NCBI GenBank assembly: GCA_031278405.1 | Contig: JAITKL010000003.1 | Span: 1 to 11,857 of the forward strand | Direction: 5' to 3' | Source of the DNA: Endomicrobium sp. | Lineage (GTDB): Bacteria > Elusimicrobiota > Endomicrobiia > Endomicrobiales > Endomicrobiaceae | Length of the DNA stretch: 11,857 bases | Shown: positions 6,768 to 11,857 of the stretch, piece by piece | How the letters are laid out: each line of letters opens with the position of its first letter | Position numbering within the stretch: position 1 is the first letter of the stretch | Notes under the pieces: generated by a model | Seen by the model: only the letters and a program-made list of their open reading frames with translations | The model's database searches: none | What the model was told of the DNA's origin: nothing | Program-made: the position numbers and the translations under genes

Positions 6768-8810
6768 TTATTGATTGATTGATTGATTATAATATTGAGT
6801 AGGAATAGTTCCTTGTCTAAATGCTTCTAAAAATGATCCAGGTGTTTTACTTAACGCCAAAAGACCTGTGTTTGGGTCAATAAGAGCCCATTCTATACCA
6901 TCGGGCTGTTTAAAATCTAATACAGGTTTTCCTTTAAGTGCTTCTTTCATAAATTTAGTCCATATGGGGCACGCGAGACCTCCTCCAGTAACTCTATCAC
7001 CCAGAGGCATTGAACGATTGTCATATCCAGTCCAAACACCTGCAACGAGTTGTGGGGTATATCCAACAAACCAAGCGTCGCTCCCATCGTTTGTAGTTCC
7101 TGTTTTTCCTGCGCAAGGTCTTCCTAAATTTTGTGCATACCAACCACTTCCTTTTTCAACAACAGCTTTAAGCATATTGGTTAAAATAAAGCATACTTGA
7201 GGAGACAAAACTTCTTTTTGTTCTGGAATGTTTTCTTCCAATACTTTTCCATCTTTATCAAGTATTTGCGTTATTATGTAAGGCGTCGTTTTAATTCCAC
7301 CTGAAGCAAAAACTGCAAAAGCCGAGACCATTTGTTCAAGAATAACGTCACTTGCTCCAAGTGCAAGAGAATAAGAGTTTATAAGAGGGGTATTTATACC
7401 AAGATTTTTTGCTGCTTCAATAACTTTTGCGGGTGTTGTTTTTATTATCAACTCAACCGCACAAGTATTTATTGATAATGCCAAAGCCGTTCTTAAAGTT
7501 ACTTTTCCTCTAAATTTTTTACTGTAATTTTTTGGAGCCCAAATTTTGCTTGTGTCAATTAAATCATCTTCAGAAACATTTTCGGCTATTATTTCAAGAT
7601 AAGTTATATCTCTTGAAACTAAATCCCAAGAACCTCTGTTATACACAAAAACCAAAGGCTTGTCTTCAAGCGTGGACACAGGCGTAAACTCTTGTTGGAT
7701 TGCTGTGAGATATACAAACGGTTTAAAAGCTGACCCAGCTTGCCTTTTAGCTTGAGTTGCTCTGTTAAACTGCGATTCTTTAAAACTGCGACCTCCAACC
7801 ATAGCTCTAATTGCACCATTTTTTGGATCTACCGCTATAAGAGCGCCTTGAACTTTAATTGGCATTTGTTTTGTTCTCTCAAAAAAACTAGTTTTATCTT
7901 TATCAAAATCGCTAAGAGATTCTTCAATTATTTTTTCAGCTGCTGTTTGAGCCTGCATATCCAGAGTAGTGTAAATTGATAAACCATCCCTAAATAAAAC
8001 GTTTGTTCCGTATTTTTGTTCAAGGATAAGTCTTAAAGCTTCCACAAAATAATGTCCTTTTTCTTCTCTTAACGAAGTATCTTGTACAGGCAACGGCGTT
8101 TCAATGGCTTCTTTCTCTTTCTCTTGCGTTATATAACCAAGCTGCCCCATTCTTGATAGAACTAGATTTCTTCTTAAAAGAGCGGTTTTTGCGTTTTTAA
8201 AGGGATTGTAATAATTTGGTGATTTAGGTATTGCCGCAAGCATGGCGCATTCTGCGAGATTTAAGTCTTTCGTGTCTTTATTAAAATATATTTTTGCCGC
8301 CGCCCGTGCTCCGTATGCTCCGTTGCCGAAATAAATTTGGTTTATGTAGAATTGCAAAATTTCATTTTTTGAATAATTTTTTTCAAGTTGTATGGTAAGC
8401 AAAGCTTCTTTAATTTTTCTTAATATAGTTTTTTCGCGAGTCAAAAATATAGTTTTTGCTAATTGTTGAGTAATTGTGGATCCACCTTCGGCAACTCTTC
8501 CTTTTAACAACATCCTTGAGAAAGCCCTTATTATGCCTTTTGTTGAAATTCCCCAATGTTTGAAAAAATCATTATCTTCAATTGAAATAAACGCATTTTG
8601 TAAATTTGCCGGTATATCATTTATAGCGGCGAGAGTGCGTCTTTCCGTGAAAAACTCAGCTATTAAATTATTATCTTTATCGTAAATTTTTGTTGATAAA
8701 TTAGGTGTGTAGTCTCCTAGCTGTTGTATTGACGGAAGATTATCTATAAAATCTGAAATAATTTTACCGCAGGTGATTATAGTTAGTGCAGAAAATACCG
8801 TAACAAACAT
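6768..8810 (-). CDS. mrcA: Class A penicillin-binding protein 1A (glycosyltransferase/transpeptidase)
   Basis: 680 residues as opened by ATG 8810. It polymerises lipid II and cross-links peptidoglycan at the outer face of the inner membrane. The hydrophobic anchor is at 1-20. The GT51 domain shows EDNDFFKHWG with catalytic E78, GGSTITQQLAK (109-119), RKIKEALLTIQLE (131-143) and FYINQIYFGNGAYG (154-167). The transpeptidase domain shows SxxK (S360, K363 in GSAFK), SxN (SIN, 446-448) and KTG (569-571). All active-site motifs are intact. The 680-residue form lacks the basic cytoplasmic tail that normally precedes the anchor. A fitting tail (MRYQLKLKK, then NTFSRV) begins at ATG 8854 but is out of frame by one base at an A8 run (T8 at 8827-8834). 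No usable Shine-Dalgarno precedes ATG 8810. It converges on rng and diverges from nadK. mrcA is a family symbol. Confidence 0.93.
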   Translation of the reverse strand: MFVTVFSALTIITCGKIISDFIDNLPSIQQLGDYTPNLSTKIYDKDNNLIAEFFTERRTLAAINDIPANLQNAFISIEDNDFFKHWGISTKGIIRAFSRMLLKGRVAEGGSTITQQLAKTIFLTREKTILRKIKEALLTIQLEKNYSKNEILQFYINQIYFGNGAYGARAAAKIYFNKDTKDLNLAECAMLAAIPKSPNYYNPFKNAKTALLRRNLVLSRMGQLGYITQEKEKEAIETPLPVQDTSLREEKGHYFVEALRLILEQKYGTNVLFRDGLSIYTTLDMQAQTAAEKIIEESLSDFDKDKTSFFERTKQMPIKVQGALIAVDPKNGAIRAMVGGRSFKESQFNRATQAKRQAGSAFKPFVYLTAIQQEFTPVSTLEDKPLVFVYNRGSWDLVSRDITYLEIIAENVSEDDLIDTSKIWAPKNYSKKFRGKVTLRTALALSINTCAVELIIKTTPAKVIEAAKNLGINTPLINSYSLALGASDVILEQMVSAFAVFASGGIKTTPYIITQILDKDGKVLEENIPEQKEVLSPQVCFILTNMLKAVVEKGSGWYAQNLGRPCAGKTGTTNDGSDAWFVGYTPQLVAGVWTGYDNRSMPLGDRVTGGGLACPIWTKFMKEALKGKPVLDFKQPDGIEWALIDPNTGLLALSKTPGSFLEAFRQGTIPTQYYNQSINQ
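6771..6788. repeat. Tetranucleotide repeat (TTGA)4TT
   Basis: Four and a half copies of TTGA lie at the very end of the penicillin-binding protein gene, next to its stop codon (complement 6768-6770). On the coding strand they encode the final NQSINQ. Loss or gain of one unit would shift the frame but change only the last few residues. Confidence 0.85.
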
Positions 8811-8854
8811 AACCCTAGAAAAAGTGTTTTTTTTAATTTAAGCTGATATCTCAT
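8811..8854 (-). other. Out-of-frame native N-terminus of the PBP with an A8 slippery run
   Basis: On the minus strand ATG 8854 opens MRYQLKLKK and then, unshifted, runs out at TAA after 23 codons. Reading one A twice in the A8 run (a -1 shift at A AAA AAA, in register with the codons) continues as NTFSRV straight into the Met at 8810. This gives a 695-residue protein with a basic tail before the membrane anchor, the standard design of PBP1A. Either the gene carries a one-base deletion, or slippage restores the frame, or the read has a homopolymer error. Confidence 0.55.
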
Positions 8855-8864
8855 AATATAAAGA

Positions 8865-8893
8865 ATTATATTTTAAAATGCGGATTGTTTCAA
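8865..8893 (-). promoter_or_regulatory. Promoter of the penicillin-binding protein gene
   Basis: Minus-strand TTGAAA (8893-8888) and TATAAT (8870-8865) are exactly 17 bases apart, a near-consensus vegetative promoter. The start point would be near 8858, only about 4 bases before ATG 8854 and 48 before ATG 8810. This favours ATG 8854 as the original start. Confidence 0.65.
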
Positions 8894-8937
8894 TAGGACC
8901 AAAAACTGTTTTCAGGCTTATTTTACGCGCCTTACGA

Positions 8938-8967
8938 TTGTAAAAGTTTCTGTTAAAATATTATAAT
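8938..8967 (+). promoter_or_regulatory. Promoter of nadK-recN
   Basis: TTGTAA (8938-8943) and TATAAT (8962-8967) are 18 bases apart. Only 6 bases separate the -10 box from the nadK ATG at 8974, so the predicted transcript begins at or next to the start codon. That, with the lack of any Shine-Dalgarno, suggests a leaderless message. Confidence 0.55.
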
Positions 8968-8973
8968 AACTGC

Positions 8974-9795
8974 ATGGAATATAATGCCGGTGTTATTTAT
9001 AACAAATCTAAATCAAACGCTAAAAAAATTGCACTTGAAATTGCGACATGGCTTAAAAAGAACAGGTGCAAAGTATTTTTAAGTGATTCCATTTCAGCAA
9101 GACCTAAAAAATTTGATTTTATATTGTCTGTCGGTGGTGATGGGACGATGCTAAAAGTTATAAGGACATTTTCGCCGTTGGCAGTTCCGATAAAAGGCAT
9201 AAATCTTGGTTCTCTTGGGTTTCTAACCGATACCGATGTAAATGAAGTTTTTAAGTTCTTAAAAAATTTGCTTTCTTCTGGTTTTAAGATAGAAAAGAGA
9301 ATTTTATTGTCTGTTGAATTTGAATACAATGGTAAAAAAGTGAGAACAATCTCTGCAAACGACTGCGTGGTTCGTTCTTTAACTGGTGGAAAACTTATAA
9401 CTGTTGACGTAAACATAGATGAAGATTTTACGACAGAATATAAATGCGACGGAATGATTATATCTACGCCAACAGGCTCAACGGCTTATTCTCTTGCCGC
9501 TTCTGGTCCTATAGTTTATCCCAATATTCCAGTATTTATTCTTACGCCCATTTCTCCGCACACATTAACGCAAAGACCTATGATATTATCTGACAAAAGT
9601 CACATCTCTTTTACTGCCAAAAATAAATATAGGGCGGGGAAAATTATGATATCAATAGATGGTCAGGACAATTATGTTTTGCCCAACGGCTCTACAGTAA
9701 AGTTTTATCTCTATAAAAAACCACTAAAGCTTATAAAAAACCGTAGTAAATCTTATTTTGAGACTTTAAAGACAAAATTGCATTGGAGTATTTAA
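8974..9795 (+). CDS. nadK: NAD kinase
   Basis: 273 residues, normal length. It phosphorylates NAD to NADP with ATP in the cytoplasm and so sets the NADP(H) pool. The N-terminal domain holds the signature GGDGT (54-58) and NLGSLGFL (77-84). The C-terminal all-beta domain holds the ND pair (129-130), DGMIIS (159-164), the glycine-rich TPTGSTAYSLAASGP (165-179) and SIDGQ (227-231). All expected motifs are intact. The N-terminus lines up with other NAD kinases (GVIYN at residues 6-10), so ATG 8974 is right although nothing like a Shine-Dalgarno precedes it. The stop TAA shares its last A with the recN ATG, so the two genes are translationally coupled. The nadK-recN pairing is common in bacteria. 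Confidence 0.96.
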   Translation: MEYNAGVIYNKSKSNAKKIALEIATWLKKNRCKVFLSDSISARPKKFDFILSVGGDGTMLKVIRTFSPLAVPIKGINLGSLGFLTDTDVNEVFKFLKNLLSSGFKIEKRILLSVEFEYNGKKVRTISANDCVVRSLTGGKLITVDVNIDEDFTTEYKCDGMIISTPTGSTAYSLAASGPIVYPNIPVFILTPISPHTLTQRPMILSDKSHISFTAKNKYRAGKIMISIDGQDNYVLPNGSTVKFYLYKKPLKLIKNRSKSYFETLKTKLHWSI

Positions 9796-11456
9796 TGTTG
9801 TCCTCTCTGTCAGTTAAGAATTTTGCTTTGATTGAGGATTTAAGTATAGATTTTTCAAGCGGATTTACAGTTATCAGTGGTGAGACTGGATCTGGGAAAT
9901 CTATATTAATAAAATCTATGGAGCTTCTTACTGGAGCTAGAGCAGATTTAGCTCTTATACGCGCAGGTTGTTCTGTATGCACAATTAGCGCCTCTTTTGA
10001 AACTAAAAGCGATAAGATAGCAGAGTTTTTAAATAATTTTTCAATACCTTTTGACGACAATATAATTCTAATCCGCAGAACCATAGAAAATATCGGAAAA
10101 AGCAAAGCTTTTATAAATGATTCGCAAGTTAGCATATCAGCTCTTGCTTCTATTGGAGAGCAGCTCATAGATTTCCACGGACAAAACGAAAAGCATTCTC
10201 TTCTTGATTTAGATTTTCAGCTAGAAATATTAGATAATGAAGTTGAAGACTTAAAACCTTTGCTAAAAAAATCAGCTTATTTATATGATAAAGTTAAAAA
10301 TTTAGAATCAAAGATTAAAGCTGTGAATCTCTCTGATGCAGAAAGAGCAAGAAAAATTGATTTGTATTCTTTCCAAATTAAAGAGATTGATGAGGCAAAA
10401 CTTGAACTTGGCGAAGATGAAAAACTAGAAGCAGAACTTCCTAAATTAAAAAACGCCGAAAAAATTACTTCTTTATCTAAAGAAGTAATAGCCATATTAT
10501 ATTCGTCAGATAATGCGGTTTTAGACGGTATTCTAAAAGCTAAAAAGAGTATAGAGTTGATAAATTCTTACGGTGAAGACGTTTCTGAGACATTATCATT
10601 AATTGAGCAATCCTATTATCAGACTGAAGAGACGTATAGAGAAATTGAAAATATACTTTCAAAGACAAGTTTAGACCCTGAAAAGTTAAACCTTTCCATT
10701 GAGCGAGCGGAACTTATAAAAAAATTAAAGAGAAAATATGGCAATACAATAGAAGAAATTATCAAATACAAAGATAAAATTGTTTATGAACTCAACTCCT
10801 TAAGCGGTTATAAAGAAAATTTCGATAGATTTAAAAAAGAGCTTGAAGAAAATACGAAACGCTTGTTAGAAGTCTGCGAAGCAATAAGTGCAAAAAGACA
10901 AAAAACAGCCAAAGTTTTTTCCAAATCTGTGCAAGATAAACTTTTGGATTTGGAGGTAAAAAATGCTGTGTTTGAAGTTAAATTTGAGAAAAAAGAACCT
11001 TCGGCTAACGGATGTGATGTTGCAGAGTTCATGTTTTGTGCCAATAAAGGGGAGAAAATTTTTCCTTTGAGAAGTATTGCCTCAGGTGGTGAACTTTCAA
11101 GGGTTTTGCTTGCAGTAGAATTATCTACAAAAATTCAGAACTATCAAACTTCAGTATTTGATGAAATTGACACAGGTACTGGTGGAAAAACAGGGAAAAA
11201 AATTGGTGAAAAACTTGCAGAGCTTGCTAAAAGAAAGCAAGTAATCTCTATAACGCATCTTGCGCAGGTTGCTTGTTTTGCCAAAACACACATTAAAATT
11301 TATAAAGAAATAGAAAAATCAAGAACATACACAAGGGCTAAAGTTTTAAAAGAATACGAACATATTGAAGAAATTGCCAGAATGGTATCAGGTGAAAAAA
11401 TATCAAAAACAGCTTTAGATCATGCAAGAAATTTAATAACTAATTCTCAACTGTAA
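9795..11456 (+). CDS. recN: DNA repair protein RecN
   Basis: 553 residues from ATG 9795, the usual RecN length. It is an SMC-like ATPase that tethers DNA at double-strand breaks during recombination repair. Walker A is GETGSGKS (29-36). The RecN-typical DFHGQNEKHSLL begins at 126. A long coiled coil fills roughly 150-360. The C-terminal ATPase half has the signature SGGELS (430-435), Walker B VFDEIDTGTGG with D456 and E457, and the H-loop ITHLAQVA. I chose ATG 9795 because GGAG (9785-9788) lies 6 bases before it; a TTG at 9783 would overlap that site. It overlaps nadK by one base (TAATG) and shares its promoter. No hairpin terminator follows. Confidence 0.96.
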   Translation: MLSSLSVKNFALIEDLSIDFSSGFTVISGETGSGKSILIKSMELLTGARADLALIRAGCSVCTISASFETKSDKIAEFLNNFSIPFDDNIILIRRTIENIGKSKAFINDSQVSISALASIGEQLIDFHGQNEKHSLLDLDFQLEILDNEVEDLKPLLKKSAYLYDKVKNLESKIKAVNLSDAERARKIDLYSFQIKEIDEAKLELGEDEKLEAELPKLKNAEKITSLSKEVIAILYSSDNAVLDGILKAKKSIELINSYGEDVSETLSLIEQSYYQTEETYREIENILSKTSLDPEKLNLSIERAELIKKLKRKYGNTIEEIIKYKDKIVYELNSLSGYKENFDRFKKELEENTKRLLEVCEAISAKRQKTAKVFSKSVQDKLLDLEVKNAVFEVKFEKKEPSANGCDVAEFMFCANKGEKIFPLRSIASGGELSRVLLAVELSTKIQNYQTSVFDEIDTGTGGKTGKKIGEKLAELAKRKQVISITHLAQVACFAKTHIKIYKEIEKSRTYTRAKVLKEYEHIEEIARMVSGEKISKTALDHARNLITNSQL

Positions 11457-11607
11457 AGAGATAAAGAAATTAAACGATTGTCTTTGGGGCTTGAGGAAAA
11501 GCGGACAAAATTTGAAGAACTGAAAATTGCAAAAAGAAATAGCCGAAGCCAAAATTAAAATCGGAGGCTTAATCGCAAGGCTGTCAATAGCTGACCGTGC
11601 AAATTAG
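11457..11607 (+). pseudogene. Remnant of a coiled-coil protein gene
   Basis: Right after the recN stop, and in the same frame, comes RDKEIKRLSLGLEEKRTKFE continuing EELK, which ends at TAA 11556-11558. The next frame continues the same helical style as LQKEIAEAKIKIGGLIARLS followed by IADRAN, ending at TAG 11605-11607. The two join across a one-base shift into one charged coiled coil. No start codon or Shine-Dalgarno is visible, so the N-terminus is lost. Coiled coils of this kind occur in EnvC-like M23 peptidases and many other families; a TGDTGS piece near 11640 would fit the former but is far too little to decide. Function unknown. Confidence 0.45.
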
Positions 11608-11857
11608 AATGGGCGAATAACATACCCAAACCCACAGCCACAGGCGATACGGGAAGTAAGGTTTTATTAGAAGCTTAATGTTGGGCGGCATAATGGTTGG
11701 TTTGTTTGTTTGCTTGTTGTCTTCTAAGAACTAAAGGCAAAAAAACAAAAAAGGCGTTTATGGCTTCGCCAAATATTCGTCTAAAAAGGTTAAGTTTTTT
11801 GAGTATAACACACGCAGTTCTTAATAAATCTTGCTGGATAACAATTATCTAACAAAA
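11608..11857. other. Gene-free end of the window
   Basis: All frames carry stops within short distances. On the plus strand a short hydrophobic piece (SLMLGGIMVGLFVCLLSSKN, about 11670-11732) looks like one former membrane helix. On the minus strand an open piece of about 50 codons (near 11594-11745) has biased content. TTTG occurs three times in tandem at 11701-11712. A weak GGCG...CGCC pairing at 11753-11770 is not followed by a T run. I see no intact gene, RNA or mobile element; it probably continues the decayed gene. Confidence 0.4.

Noticed and set aside
8997..9416. 139-codon minus-strand frame inside nadK
   Set aside because: Antisense shadow of a gene with all NAD kinase motifs.
11701..11716. 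TTTG repeats as a CRISPR-like or phase-variable array
   Set aside because: There are only three tandem 4-base units in non-coding remnant sequence, with no spacer structure.
11753..11770. GGCG/CGCC pairing as a transcription terminator for the recN operon
   Set aside because: Four base pairs with a 10-base loop and no following T run.

Overview
The window looks like a chromosomal piece of an AT-rich bacterium undergoing genome reduction. Seven intact housekeeping genes alternate with decayed genes whose protein remnants can still be read across frameshifts, stops and deletions. Low GC content, many A/T homopolymers, short gaps and in-place pseudogenes without mobile elements fit a host-restricted symbiont. 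Gene content and style recall Endomicrobium (Elusimicrobia, termite-gut flagellate symbionts). That assignment is inference from general knowledge, not proven by the sequence.

Layout. Positions 1-685 hold the wreck of a PAS-containing sensor histidine kinase, whose last codons overlap the start of rmuC. rmuC (682-1863) and an RNase H gene (1876-2586) form a small plus-strand operon. A short unidentified remnant (about 2606-2774) follows. A KefB/YbaL-type cation:proton antiporter with a C-terminal TrkA-N domain (2869-4629) lies on the minus strand with its own promoter. Next come about 590 bases of a decayed radical SAM gene (TIGR03960 type) and its DUF2344 partner, then the intact neighbour of that pair, rng (RNase G, 5286-6710). 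A class A penicillin-binding protein (6768-8810, minus) converges on rng. It diverges from nadK-recN (8974-11456) across a compact double promoter. The last 400 bases after recN hold a coiled-coil-type gene remnant and nothing else I can identify.

Functional picture. Retained genes serve genome maintenance (RmuC, RNase H, RecN), RNA processing (RNase G), cell wall synthesis (PBP1A), NADP supply (NadK) and ion homeostasis (antiporter). The broken genes include a sensor kinase and the radical SAM/DUF2344 pair. The strongest structural points are a probable lost or frameshifted N-terminus of the PBP at an A8 slippery run, -10 boxes placed so close to start codons that messages may be leaderless, and an A10 run inside rmuC. 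I see no CRISPR array, IS element, phage, tRNA, rRNA or clearly new multi-gene system.
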